Assembly: GCF_036946495.1 (NCBI RefSeq)
Contig: NZ_JAQIIX010000002.1
Span: forward strand, 434,001 to 498,000
Source of the DNA: Mycolicibacterium neoaurum
GTDB lineage: Bacteria > Actinomycetota > Actinomycetes > Mycobacteriales > Mycobacteriaceae
Direction: 5' to 3'
DNA: 64,000 nt
Shown piece by piece: positions 1-8,380 of the stretch. Position 1 is the first letter of the stretch. Each line of letters begins with the position of its first letter. The notes beneath the pieces are model-generated. The model worked only from the letters and a program-made list of their open reading frames with translations, was not told where the DNA came from and did not search any database. The position numbers were made by a program, and so were the translations under genes.

Positions 1-1499
1 TCGTCGAGCCGGTTGCGGAAACTCGAGGACGCGGCACCGCCGAAGACGCGGACGACCGGCTGCCCCTCCAGGTAGGCACCGGCCTCGCCACTCATCCGTT
101 CGGCCCACTTGGGCGCCTGGGTGATCTTGTTGCCGGATTGGATGGTCATCACCGACATCAACACCAGGTAGACCAGCACCGGGCCGAACAGCACCAGCGC
201 GATGCGCCAGTCGACGACGAACAGGTACACCAGCACGGCCACGGGCGCGATGACCGCGGCGACCGCGTCGGGAATGGCATGGGTGATCAGGTAGTGCAGC
301 GACAATGTGTCGTCCTGCACGAGCTGTTTGATCGATCCCGATCCGCGGGCGGTGAACCAACCCAACGGCAGCCGCGAGAGCTTGGTCAACAGCCTGCCGC
401 GAAGGTCCCTGGCGAACGCCGCATCCACCCGGTGCAGCCACAGCGCCAACGCCGCGGTCAGGAAGGTGCCGGTACCCAACAGCACGAGCGCGGCAATACC
501 CAAGTCCCACAACCGGTCCGCGTCGGCGCCTGCGAGTAGCAGCCGGGCCAGCTCGACCAGCAACACGAACGGCGCCAGCTCCACGAGAGTGATCAGCGCC
601 TGCAGGACACCGGAGATGATCATGGTCTTCTTCAGCGGTGCCAACAGCCGTCCCGCCGCCTGCGCCCGCCAGGTACCGGTCGGGACCGGCTGTGGTGTGT
701 GCGCCGGCTCGGGTGCCGCCGCGGGAGTCTCGACAGCGGGCTCGTCACCACGCTTGGTGCCCATGGCCCGGCCCTCGGTCCAGTAGGCCTGGGCGTGGAT
801 CTCCTGTTTGGGGAAGCCGAATTCGTCGCGCAGCCGGGTCCGCAGTCCCTTGAGCGTGCCGGCCTCGGGGCCGGCCCAGGCGTACCAGTTGGACCAGTCG
901 CGGCGCTCGATCGCGGCGGCCACCGCGGCGGCATCGGTCCGCGGCACCCGGTGGACCCGCAACCGCGGGTGCTCGACCAAGGGGATCAGCGGGTCGTCAC
1001 CGTGGTGCTGTTCCAGGTACACCTCGATGGGGATGTCGTGTGGGATGGCGCCGATGATGCCGTTGATGGCCGGCTGCGAGGCGCTGTCGCCGATCAGCAG
1101 GTAGCCGGCGGGCCGGTCCACCGGATCCTCGGGGACCGAGAAACCCTTGGATCCCATGACCATCGCCGCGATCGTGGCACCGGGCGTGACGTCGGCGGCC
1201 CAGCGGGATGCCGGGCCGGCCGGCTCATGCAGCACCACGTCGATGGCGAAGCGGCCGGTGGCCGGGTCGGATTCCGAAATCGTGTAGGCACGCTGGAATT
1301 CGGTGTCGGTGCCGTCCGGGTCGGGGAACCAGAACCGCAGCCAGGAGGTGGGCTCGGTGGCCGAGTCCTCGAAGATGGTCGGGGACACCATCTGGATGCG
1401 CACACAGTGCGGGGCCAACCGTTCGGATCCGAGCACGGTGACCTGGTGATCGCGCGCACCGAAACCGCGCATCATCACGCCCTGCAATCCGCGTGCCAT
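1..1499 (-). CDS. irtA: Siderophore ABC transporter IrtA, N-terminal part (cut by window edge)
   Basis: Mycobactin/carboxymycobactin importer subunit; the left edge cuts it, so about 499 N-terminal residues are seen. Residues about 1-270 form a siderophore-interacting (SIP) flavin-reductase domain, with RAYTISE and a GDSASQPAINGII nucleotide-binding stretch. A Pro/Ala linker follows, then the first helices of an ABC-exporter-type membrane domain (LLVELARLLLAGA, YLFVVDWRIALVLFGP). In this family IrtA pairs with IrtB, and the SIP domain reduces the ferric siderophore; irtB and the ATPase domain would lie outside the window. The ATG at 1499 follows an AAGGAGG ribosome site. An IdeR-like box lies about 50 nt upstream, so iron repression is expected. 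Closely similar to the stand-alone SIP gene at 6444-7157. Confidence 0.9.
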   Translation of the reverse strand, partial: MARGLQGVMMRGFGARDHQVTVLGSERLAPHCVRIQMVSPTIFEDSATEPTSWLRFWFPDPDGTDTEFQRAYTISESDPATGRFAIDVVLHEPAGPASRWAADVTPGATIAAMVMGSKGFSVPEDPVDRPAGYLLIGDSASQPAINGIIGAIPHDIPIEVYLEQHHGDDPLIPLVEHPRLRVHRVPRTDAAAVAAAIERRDWSNWYAWAGPEAGTLKGLRTRLRDEFGFPKQEIHAQAYWTEGRAMGTKRGDEPAVETPAAAPEPAHTPQPVPTGTWRAQAAGRLLAPLKKTMIISGVLQALITLVELAPFVLLVELARLLLAGADADRLWDLGIAALVLLGTGTFLTAALALWLHRVDAAFARDLRGRLLTKLSRLPLGWFTARGSGSIKQLVQDDTLSLHYLITHAIPDAVAAVIAPVAVLVYLFVVDWRIALVLFGPVLVYLVLMSVMTIQSGNKITQAPKWAERMSGEAGAYLEGQPVVRVFGGAASSSFRNRLD

Positions 1500-1546
1500 C
1501 TCGGGGCCTCCTTCTCAGATGCCACCGGTCTGCATCTGTCAGGAGT

Positions 1547-1565
1547 TTAGGCTAGCCTTACCCGC
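1547..1565 (-). promoter_or_regulatory. Putative IdeR (iron box) operator of irtA
   Basis: The stretch beginning TTAGGCTAGCCTTACC agrees at about 13 of 19 positions with the mycobacterial iron box TTAGGTTAGGCTAACCTAA. It lies about 50 nt upstream of the irtA start, where iron-dependent repression by IdeR would be expected. The 3' half is degenerate, so affinity may be moderate. Confidence 0.6.
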
Positions 1566-1594
1566 CGCCGGATTCCGGCGCACCTTGCGCACGC

Positions 1595-2377
1595 TCAACG
1601 GGTGCCGTAGAGCTCCGGGCGGCGCAACCGCAGATAATTCACATGCCCGCCGAGTGCGCTACTCAGTGGAAGGTCGACGGTGAGCACGCCCTCATCGCGC
1701 CCTAGCTCGGCCACCACCCGACCATCGGGATCCACCGCCCGGCTGCCGCCACAGAATCGGTGTCCGATCTCGGTACCGCAGCGGTTGGCGTAGACCAGCG
1801 GCAGCCGGTTCTCCAGCGCGCGGGACTGTGCGGCGACCAGGTGGTCGTTGTACAGCGGGTCCATATTGGCCGAGCTGACCACCAGCAGCTGCGCCCCGCG
1901 GTCGGCCAGGGTGCGGGCCACCTCGGGAAACTCCATGTCGAAGCAGTTCACCAGGCCCACCTGCAGCTCGCCGAGCCGCGCGACGACCAACCGGTCCCCG
2001 GAGGCGAACGCCTGCGCCTCCGCGTCGAACAGGTGCGTCTTTCGGTAGTTGGCGACCAACGCACCGGAAGCGTCGATGGCGGCCATCGAGTTGTAGGGCT
2101 TGCCGGGACCTGGTTCAAGGTAACCACCCACGAACGCGGTGCCGGCCGCCGCGCAGGCCTCGGCGATCTCGGCCAGTGCCTGCTGAGACGGGGCGGCCAG
2201 CTCCTCGAGATCGTCGATCTCGTACCCGGTGAGCGCGAGTTCGGGCACCACCACCAGATCGGCGTCGGCGTGCTCGCGTACGAGTGCGCTGAGCCGGGCG
2301 CTGTTGCGCGCGATATTGCGTGCGGCGACGTCGAGTTGAGCGATCGCGACCCGGACGGTGTCAGCACTGTCGGCCAT
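1595..2377 (-). CDS. Carbon-nitrogen hydrolase (nitrilase superfamily)
   Basis: Predicted cytoplasmic amidase of the nitrilase superfamily, 260 aa from the ATG at 2377, where the family alignment begins (VRVAIAQLDV). An in-frame start at 2452 would add 25 unlikely residues. The Glu-Lys-Cys triad is visible: Glu46 in PELALTGYE, Lys113 in YRKTHLF and Cys145 in NCFDMEFPE. Glu-Lys-Cys enzymes hydrolyse amides or nitriles through a Cys thioester; the substrate cannot be told from sequence. It precedes irtA on the same strand with a gap of about 95 nt holding an iron box, so it is probably a separate transcription unit. Confidence 0.85.
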   Translation of the reverse strand: MADSADTVRVAIAQLDVAARNIARNSARLSALVREHADADLVVVPELALTGYEIDDLEELAAPSQQALAEIAEACAAAGTAFVGGYLEPGPGKPYNSMAAIDASGALVANYRKTHLFDAEAQAFASGDRLVVARLGELQVGLVNCFDMEFPEVARTLADRGAQLLVVSSANMDPLYNDHLVAAQSRALENRLPLVYANRCGTEIGHRFCGGSRAVDPDGRVVAELGRDEGVLTVDLPLSSALGGHVNYLRLRRPELYGTR

Positions 2378-2479
2378 CTGGACAGTCTGCACGATCCGGT
2401 GTCGCCGAACCGGCCCGTGCGGGCAGGTGTGCGCCGTTAGGCTCCTGCGCACGGGTGTTTCGCTGGGGAGGCGACGGGG

Positions 2480-3616
2480 ATGGCAGTACGCGGGGGCGAC
2501 CCTTCATATCTTGTGTGGCGTGCCGGGGCCGTCGCGGCGATGGCTGCCACGGCCCTGCTGTTCGGGGTCGGGATCGCATATGCCGACGAGCCGAGCCCGG
2601 CCGCAACACAGCAGGACGTAGCAACCGAATCGACGCCGGCGTCCGACCTGGGTTCGGCACGACTGTCCGATGCCGAAGCGATCTCCGCGCCGCAGCACCG
2701 GGACCGCGACGTCGCGGTGGGCACCGATCGCCCGCCCGCGGGCCGGGTCGCGATGCGTGCGCAAGCGCTGGTCGATGACGACGACCCGCTCGCCGAGGCC
2801 GCTGCGCGCGCCGAACCGGCGACCGTGCCCGCACCGACCGACGAGATGTCCACGGCGCACGGCGATATCGGCAAGTGGATGCTCACACCCGCGGGGCAGA
2901 TCTCGGACTGGGGCGGTAAGCAACACGACGGCCGGACGCTGCTGGAGGCGGTGAACGTGATCATCGTCGATCCGCGTTCGACGACGCCGGGTCAGGCCGG
3001 GCGCCGGCTCAACCAGGCGATGTTCGCGTCCGGATTTCCGGCCCAGCCGCTGCACAGCTTCGGGTTCGGGGGCCGCATCGACGATGTCACCTACGGCCAG
3101 CAGCCGGGCGGGGTGCTGCTGAGCTACTCCGATGATTTCTTCCTGCGCCAGAACGATCACGGTCGGATCTTCGGGCCGGATCCGGTCGAGACGGCGACCG
3201 GGTTCGTCTGGAGTGGGGCGTTCTCCATCGAGCGGGTCGAGTTCACCGGGTGGCTGCCCGGCCATGCCTACGTTTCGTCGAATCAGGCGCGCGATTCGCT
3301 GGCGACGGCACTGGTCAAGAGCGGGCAGGCCACGTTCGGCGGTCTGGTCTCGTTGGACAATGCTTATCAGAGCTTGACCACGACCACCGGTGACCATGAC
3401 GGGTTCGCCGTCGTGCTGGTGCTCACCGGGGTCGGTGTGCCGTCGCGGCGCGAAATGCTGGTGAGCACGCGGGGTGCGGCCACCTCCGGGATCGTGGCCG
3501 CCTCGGTGACGATCGAGCGGACGTGCCGGGTCCTCCGGTCGACGTCGGCGGGGCCGACGCAATGCCTGCCCGACGACCCGGTTCCCGCCGTATCCGAAGC
3601 AGTGCGGATCGCCTGA
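2480..3616 (+). CDS. Exported protein of unknown function
   Basis: 378 aa. Residues about 12-35 form a signal peptide (GAVAAMAATALLFGVGIAYADE). A Pro/Ala/Asp-rich disordered stretch to about residue 130 is followed by a compact domain of about 230 residues starting DIGKWMLTPAGQISDWGGKQ. That domain holds YSDDFFLRQNDHGRIFGPD and GFVWSGAFSIE and looks like a secreted beta-rich module of the mycobacterial cell envelope. I do not recognise an enzymatic family. The ATG at 2480 follows a GGGGAGG ribosome site. Its TGA overlaps the ATG of the following reductase gene by one base, so the two are probably co-translated, although a link between an exported protein and a cytoplasmic reductase is not obvious. 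Confidence 0.7.
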   Translation: MAVRGGDPSYLVWRAGAVAAMAATALLFGVGIAYADEPSPAATQQDVATESTPASDLGSARLSDAEAISAPQHRDRDVAVGTDRPPAGRVAMRAQALVDDDDPLAEAAARAEPATVPAPTDEMSTAHGDIGKWMLTPAGQISDWGGKQHDGRTLLEAVNVIIVDPRSTTPGQAGRRLNQAMFASGFPAQPLHSFGFGGRIDDVTYGQQPGGVLLSYSDDFFLRQNDHGRIFGPDPVETATGFVWSGAFSIERVEFTGWLPGHAYVSSNQARDSLATALVKSGQATFGGLVSLDNAYQSLTTTTGDHDGFAVVLVLTGVGVPSRREMLVSTRGAATSGIVAASVTIERTCRVLRSTSAGPTQCLPDDPVPAVSEAVRIA

Positions 3617-4563
3617 TGCGGATCCTCATGTTCGGCCGCGGTGTGATTGCGACGATCTACGGCTACGCGTTCGACGCGGCCGGACACGATGTCGAGTTTT
3701 ACGTCCGGCCGGGCCGCGCCAACGAGTACGGCGGCGAGGTCACGATGGAACTGCTCGACGGGCGCCGTGTGCCATGGGGTCGGCGGTCTCATCGCAGTTT
3801 CAGCACGCGGCTGCGTGAGTCACTCGAGCCGGGCGACGGGTTCGATCTCATCGTCCTCAGCGTCGGGCATCATCACCTAGGACAAGCTGCCGAGTTCCTG
3901 GCTCCCCGTATCGGGGAGGCAACCGTGCTGGTTTTCGGCAATGTATGGGACGAACCACTCGCCGCGGTTGCCCCGCTCCCCGCGGATCGGGTGATGTTCG
4001 GGTTTCCGCAAGCCGGTGGGGGCTTCGGAAGCGATGGCGTGCTGCGCGGTGCGTTGATGCGGTCGGTCGTACTCGGGACGGCCTCACCATCACCCGGCCC
4101 GCGAGAACTGGACGTGCGTGCGGCCTTTCAGCAAGCAGGATTCGCCATCCGGAGCGAGCAGGACATGCGCGGATGGTTGTGGCTGCACTTCGCCTCGGAC
4201 GCGGGAATGTTCGCCCAGGCGCTCGACAGCGGAAGCCTGTCGAACATGGTGGGAGATCGCCGTGCGCTGCGGCAGGCGTTCATGACCATCAGGGAGTTGC
4301 TGCCGGCTCTCGATCAGCGTGGGGTCGCTCTCGGCAGACACCGCGTCGCGACGCTGCCGCTTCGGCTACCCGGGTTGACTGCCGCCGTGTTGGCATGGGC
4401 GACCGCACGCTTTCAGATCGCGCAGGTCAGTCTGGCGGCCCATACCGACCCGAACGCGGCAGAACCCCGCGCCGTCCTCGACGACGCCGTGGGCACGGCC
4501 CGACAGCTCGGCATCGCCACTCCGCGTCTGGAAAGGGCGGTCGGCAGAATTTCGCGGAACTGA
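3616..4563 (+). CDS. Ketopantoate reductase family (ApbA/PanE-like) oxidoreductase
   Basis: 315 aa. The ATG at 3616 overlaps the stop of the upstream gene (TGATG) and starts the Rossmann fold directly: MRILMFGRGVIATIYGYAF, a GxGxxx(A/G) NAD(P)-binding turn. Family features include GHDVEFYVRPGRA, LSVGHHHL, the FGNVWDEPLAAV stretch and a helical C-terminal domain. ApbA/PanE members reduce 2-ketopantoate with NADPH for pantothenate synthesis, but the family holds many paralogues and no pan genes are nearby. Only the reductase class can be inferred. Confidence 0.75.
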   Translation: MRILMFGRGVIATIYGYAFDAAGHDVEFYVRPGRANEYGGEVTMELLDGRRVPWGRRSHRSFSTRLRESLEPGDGFDLIVLSVGHHHLGQAAEFLAPRIGEATVLVFGNVWDEPLAAVAPLPADRVMFGFPQAGGGFGSDGVLRGALMRSVVLGTASPSPGPRELDVRAAFQQAGFAIRSEQDMRGWLWLHFASDAGMFAQALDSGSLSNMVGDRRALRQAFMTIRELLPALDQRGVALGRHRVATLPLRLPGLTAAVLAWATARFQIAQVSLAAHTDPNAAEPRAVLDDAVGTARQLGIATPRLERAVGRISRN

Positions 4564-4620
4564 TTCGTCCGCCGCAGGAACACAACCGACAGTCGTCCAG
4601 CGGAGTCTCCCAGGGCACCC

Positions 4621-4651
4621 TTGACATATGAGCTTAACCGTCGTACTCATG
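4621..4651 (+). promoter_or_regulatory. Putative cyp130 promoter with overlapping operator palindrome
   Basis: A perfect -35 TTGACA (4621-4626) and a -10-like TACTCA (4644-4649) are separated by 17 nt. Transcription would begin at or beside the ATG at 4656, giving a leaderless mRNA. An inverted repeat, TATGAG ... CTCATGA, occupies the spacer and -10 and is a natural site for the TetR-family regulator encoded downstream. Confidence 0.5.
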
Positions 4652-4655
4652 AGAC

Positions 4656-5888
4656 ATGACAGCACAAATGTCTTACGAGGCGGTCTTCCAACTGGCGACC
4701 GCCGAGACCTGGCCCGACCCGTGGCCGATGTACCGGGCCCTGCGCGACCACGATCCGGTGCACCATGTCCGCACCGACAACCCCGGCCACGACTACTACG
4801 TGCTGTCCCGGCACGCCGACATCTGGGCCGCAGCCCGCGATCACCGCACCTTCTCCTCGGCCGAGGGCCTGACGGTCAACTACGGCGAGCTGGAGATGAT
4901 CGGGCTGACCGACAATCCGCCGATGGTCATGCAGGATCCGCCGGTGCACACCGAATTCCGCAAGTTGGTGGCTCGCGGCTTCACTCCGCGGCAGGTGGAG
5001 GCGGTGGAGCCCAAGGTGCGCGAGTTCGTCGTCGACCGTATCGAGAGGTTGCGCGCCGATGGCGGCGGCGACATCGTCGCCGAGCTGTTCAAACCGCTGC
5101 CGTCGATGGTCGTCGCGCACTATCTCGGGGTGCCCGACGGGGACCGCGGTCAGTTCGACGGCTGGACCGACGCGATCGTCGCCGCCAACACCGCCGACGG
5201 GGGCATCGGCGGCGCACTGGAAAGCCTGGGCGACGCGCTGGGCGCGATGATGGCCTACTTCACCGCACTGATCGAGAAACGCCGGGTCGAACCGGCGGAT
5301 GACACCGTGTCGCATCTGGTGGCCGCCGGTGTCGGCGCCGACGGGGACATCGCCGGGGTGCTGTCCATCCTGGCGTTCACCTTCACCATGGTCACCGGCG
5401 GGAACGACACCACGACCGGAATGCTGGGCGGCTCGGTGCAACTGCTGCACCGACACCCCGACCAGCGTCGGTTGCTCGTCGAAAACCCGGACCTGATCGA
5501 CGATGCGGTCGACGAGTTCCTCCGGCTGACCTCACCGGTACAGGGGTTGGCGCGCACCACGACCTGCGATGCGACGGTGGGCGACACCACGATTCCCGCC
5601 GGCCGCAAGGTGCTGCTGCTCTACGGTTCGGGTAATCACGACGAACGCCAATATGGTTCCGACGCAGAGCAGCTCGATGTCCGGCGCCGCCCGCGCAACA
5701 TCCTGACCTTCAGCCACGGTGCGCACCACTGCCTGGGGGCCGCGGCCGCGCGGATGCAGTCGCGGGTCGCGCTGCAGGAATTGCTGCGCCGGATACCGGA
5801 ATTCGAGGTCGACCTGGATAAGGTGACGTGGGCCGGTGGCAGCTATGTGCGGCGGCCACTGTCGGTACCGTTCACCGTATGCCGATGA
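4656..5888 (+). CDS. cyp130: Cytochrome P450 CYP130
   Basis: 410-aa soluble bacterial P450 resembling M. tuberculosis CYP130 (Rv1256c) over its whole length, e.g. ATAETWPDPWPMYRALRDHD and PPMVMQDPPVHTEFRK. The I-helix oxygen-activation motif TGGNDTTTG, an ExxR motif (EFLR) and the heme loop FSHGAHHCLG with Cys359 as thiolate ligand are present. CYP130 binds azoles, and N-demethylation of arylamines has been reported; the physiological substrate is unclear. No redox partner is adjacent. The downstream TetR gene overlaps the stop, and the same pair occurs in M. tuberculosis (Rv1255c-Rv1256c). A leaderless start at the ATG is likely. Confidence 0.9.
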   Translation: MTAQMSYEAVFQLATAETWPDPWPMYRALRDHDPVHHVRTDNPGHDYYVLSRHADIWAAARDHRTFSSAEGLTVNYGELEMIGLTDNPPMVMQDPPVHTEFRKLVARGFTPRQVEAVEPKVREFVVDRIERLRADGGGDIVAELFKPLPSMVVAHYLGVPDGDRGQFDGWTDAIVAANTADGGIGGALESLGDALGAMMAYFTALIEKRRVEPADDTVSHLVAAGVGADGDIAGVLSILAFTFTMVTGGNDTTTGMLGGSVQLLHRHPDQRRLLVENPDLIDDAVDEFLRLTSPVQGLARTTTCDATVGDTTIPAGRKVLLLYGSGNHDERQYGSDAEQLDVRRRPRNILTFSHGAHHCLGAAAARMQSRVALQELLRRIPEFEVDLDKVTWAGGSYVRRPLSVPFTVCR

Positions 5889-6472
5889 GCGATTGGCTGA
5901 CCGACCGGCGGACCGAGGCCGCCGCCGAACGCATTCTCGATGCCGCCGAGGAACTGTTCACCCAGTACGACGCGGCCGCCGTGGGAATGAACGAGATCGC
6001 CCGCGCCGCAGGCTGTTCGCGCGCCACACTGTACCGCTACTTCGAGAGCCGCGATGCGCTCTACACCGCCTATGTCCACCGCGAAACGCATCGACTGTTC
6101 GGTGAGATCGGCGCACAACTCGTCACGATCACCGACCCACGGCAGCGGCTGGTCGAGGGCGCGCTGGGCGCATTGCACCGCGTGCGGAACAGCCCGGCGC
6201 TGGCGTCATGGTTCGCTCATTCGGCCCGCCCGATCGGCGGAGAGATGGCCGAACGCTCCGAGGTGATCCGTACGCTGGCCGAGGCCTTTCTGATATCGAT
6301 GGGCGATGATCAAGCCGGACTCACGCTGCGCGCCCGCTGGCTGGTGCGGGTGCTGATCTCACTGCTGCAGTTTCCCGGCCACGATGACGCCGACGAACGC
6401 GCCATGTTGGAAACGTTCGTCGCCCCGACAGTCGGCGGCTTCCTCACGCAGCCCAGTACGCGCGCGCCTTGA
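5885..6472 (+). CDS. TetR-family regulator next to cyp130 (Rv1255c-like)
   Basis: 195 aa from the ATG at 5885, which overlaps the cyp130 stop as ATGA; an in-frame ATG at 5879 adds two residues. The N-terminal helix-turn-helix is typical TetR (AAVGMNEIARAAGCSRATLYRYFESRDALYTAYV, roughly residues 34-67). The C-terminal ligand-binding domain is diverse, as usual. Operon placement makes it the probable regulator of cyp130 through the palindrome at 4626-4651. Its 3' end overlaps the convergent SIP gene by 29 bp. Confidence 0.85.
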   Translation: MSDWLTDRRTEAAAERILDAAEELFTQYDAAAVGMNEIARAAGCSRATLYRYFESRDALYTAYVHRETHRLFGEIGAQLVTITDPRQRLVEGALGALHRVRNSPALASWFAHSARPIGGEMAERSEVIRTLAEAFLISMGDDQAGLTLRARWLVRVLISLLQFPGHDDADERAMLETFVAPTVGGFLTQPSTRAP

Positions 6473-7157
6473 CCGATTTTCGCGGGATCTTGTAATCCTC
6501 GCGCAGCACCTTGGCCACCGCCCTGGTGGTGCGATTGTCACAGGCCACCCAGCCGAAGTGGTCCGGAGCGTCGAAGGCCGCCTCGGCGACGACGCGCACC
6601 AACTCGGCGCCGTTGTCGATCCGGTCGACCCAGGTGACATCGGCCCTGCCGGTGGGAATCTCGCGATCATCGGCATGGGACGACTCGAGGAAGACCTGCG
6701 CCGGTGCGTCACCGATGGCCGCCAGCAACGAATTGATCGCCGGCAACGAGGCGGCATCCCCGACGATGACATACCCCGCGGGCGCCGGTTCCGGGATGGC
6801 GAAATCACTTCCCAGCACCGTCACCTCGAGCGTGTCACCGACTGCGGCATGGCGCGCCCACCTGGTTGCGACACCGTCGTGCATGGCGAAATCGATATCG
6901 ACGGTGCCCTTTTCGGGGTCCGGGTTGACCAGGGTGTAGCCGCGTTGATGGGAACGCGCGCCGTCGGGAAACCAACCGCGGACCCACATCGTCGGGTGGA
7001 CGGACTGCTCACTGAGCAGTTCGGGTGCGGCGAAGTGCAACCGCAGGAAGTTCTCGGTGATATCGGTGCGGCCGGTGACGGTCAGCTCGTAATCACCGCC
7101 GCGCCACAGCTTGACCAGCACGCCCTCAATACCGCGTGACGGCTTGAGATCGATCAT
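6444..7157 (-). CDS. Stand-alone siderophore-interacting (SIP/ViuB-like) flavoprotein
   Basis: 237 aa from the ATG at 7157 behind a GGAGG site. It is a full SIP domain resembling the IrtA N-terminus: RGYTLVNPDPEKGTVDIDFAMHDG (FAD-binding part), PAGYVIVGDAASLPAINSLLAAIG (NAD(P)H/loop part) and a C-terminal KARAYWA. SIP proteins release iron by reducing ferric siderophores in the cytosol. A strong iron box lies 21 nt upstream of the start, so iron starvation should induce it together with irtA. In the M. tuberculosis block this gene is absent between the tetR and acyltransferase genes, so it is a lineage-specific insertion or a loss elsewhere. Confidence 0.88.
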   Translation of the reverse strand: MIDLKPSRGIEGVLVKLWRGGDYELTVTGRTDITENFLRLHFAAPELLSEQSVHPTMWVRGWFPDGARSHQRGYTLVNPDPEKGTVDIDFAMHDGVATRWARHAAVGDTLEVTVLGSDFAIPEPAPAGYVIVGDAASLPAINSLLAAIGDAPAQVFLESSHADDREIPTGRADVTWVDRIDNGAELVRVVAEAAFDAPDHFGWVACDNRTTRAVAKVLREDYKIPRKSVKARAYWAA

Positions 7158-7177
7158 GAGCCCTCCTAAGTCGACGC

Positions 7178-7196
7178 TTAGGTAAGGGTACCCTAA
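7178..7196 (-). promoter_or_regulatory. IdeR iron box upstream of the SIP gene
   Basis: TTAGGTAAGGGTACCCTAA matches the mycobacterial iron box at 16 of 19 positions and is nearly palindromic. It overlaps the last three bases (TAG stop) of the upstream acyltransferase gene, so the SIP promoter must lie inside the end of that gene. Confidence 0.85.
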
Positions 7197-8380
7197 TTTA
7201 GAGTCGGGCGGTCCCGCACCCGCGTCAGCCGGTGCAACAGCCAGGCGAACGGGATGGTGGCCGCCATCGTGCCGAAGAACAGCGCCCACATCGAACCCGT
7301 GTAGATCGGGAAGCGCAGCACCTCCACCATCACCAGCTCCATCAGGATCAGATGGATCAGGAAGATCTCATAGGAGATCTCACCCAGGAACACCATGGGC
7401 CGACTCGCCATCGCCCGGTAGTACCAACCGTTTTCACCCGGCGCCGACCCCGTGAGCGCCGAAGGCGCCGACCCTGTTAGCGCCAAAGGCGCGACCACCA
7501 GCGTGGCGATCGCCATGTAGAACACCGTCTTCACCAACGCCTCACTCAGCAGCGCCGGTGAGGTCGTCGGCGCACCGGCCAACGGCGTGGAGGCGATCAG
7601 ATAACAGATCACCGCCAGCGGCAGACACAGCATCGCGTAGGCGCGGGCACCGGTCGCCTGCCACACCGCCAGCAGCATGCCGCCGACGAACCAGGCCAGA
7701 TAGGTCGGCAACCACAACGGCGCGGCATCGGGCAGGAAATCGGTGCTGTGCACCAACCACAACCACGCCGGGCTGACCGCGAACAACGCACCCAGCCCGG
7801 CCAGCAGCAGACCAGGTCGCCACCGCCGCCGGCGCAGCACCACCAGCAGCAGCCACGCCAGCACCGGCAACACCAGATAGAAGGCCACCTCGACGGCCAG
7901 ACTCCACATCTGCGTCATGCCCTGATGCAGATAGGAGTACAGATAGTTGTCGGTGTAGATCTGGGTCAGAGTCAGGTTGCGCAACAAGCCTTCCCACGTG
8001 TGCCCAGGGTTGGGCCCAGCCTCCCGGAAGTGGTAGACGGCGTAGGCCACCAGCACGGTCACCACATAGGCGGGCATGATCCGGCGCACGCGATGCCAGG
8101 CATACCGCCGGACCGACGGGGATGGCAGCCCGGCAGCCGCGGCGCGCACCCACGGCCGGAACAGCAGGAAACCCGACAGCACGAAGAAGATCGGCACACC
8201 GATCTCGGCGCGCGACCAGAACGAACCGACGAAGCCCTGCGGGTACTTACCCGTGGTGTACGCCGCGTGCGTCAACACCACCAACAGTGCGGCGACCGCG
8301 CGCACACCGGTCAGCGCGTCGACCCGCCCGGTGCCCGAAACCGACTCCAGACCACCCTGGGCTTCGCGCTGCGACGTCAC
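7193..8380 (-). CDS. Acyltransferase family 3 membrane protein (Rv1254-like)
   Basis: 395-aa integral membrane O-acyltransferase, acyltransferase-3 family. The N-terminal signature LTGVRAVAALLVVLTHAAYTTG carries the catalytic His candidate, followed by FFVLSGFLLFRPW and about ten hydrophobic segments (MWSLAVEVAFYLVLPVLAWLLL, YEIFLIHLILMELVMV). Such enzymes transfer acyl groups to envelope glycans or lipids; the acceptor is unknown. The GTG start at 8380 overlaps the deaD stop by four bases (GTGA), as in the Rv1253-Rv1254 pair. A periplasmic or cytoplasmic loop carries a duplicated ALTGSAP segment encoded by a 24-bp tandem repeat. Confidence 0.85.
   Translation of the reverse strand: MTSQREAQGGLESVSGTGRVDALTGVRAVAALLVVLTHAAYTTGKYPQGFVGSFWSRAEIGVPIFFVLSGFLLFRPWVRAAAAGLPSPSVRRYAWHRVRRIMPAYVVTVLVAYAVYHFREAGPNPGHTWEGLLRNLTLTQIYTDNYLYSYLHQGMTQMWSLAVEVAFYLVLPVLAWLLLVVLRRRRWRPGLLLAGLGALFAVSPAWLWLVHSTDFLPDAAPLWLPTYLAWFVGGMLLAVWQATGARAYAMLCLPLAVICYLIASTPLAGAPTTSPALLSEALVKTVFYMAIATLVVAPLALTGSAPSALTGSAPGENGWYYRAMASRPMVFLGEISYEIFLIHLILMELVMVEVLRFPIYTGSMWALFFGTMAATIPFAWLLHRLTRVRDRPTLN
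7441..7488. repeat. 24-bp in-frame tandem duplication in the acyltransferase gene
   Basis: Two consecutive 24-bp copies, each starting GCGCCGACCC and differing at a few positions, encode two octapeptides built on ALTGSAP. The repeat keeps the reading frame and is probably a variable loop between membrane helices. Confidence 0.7.
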
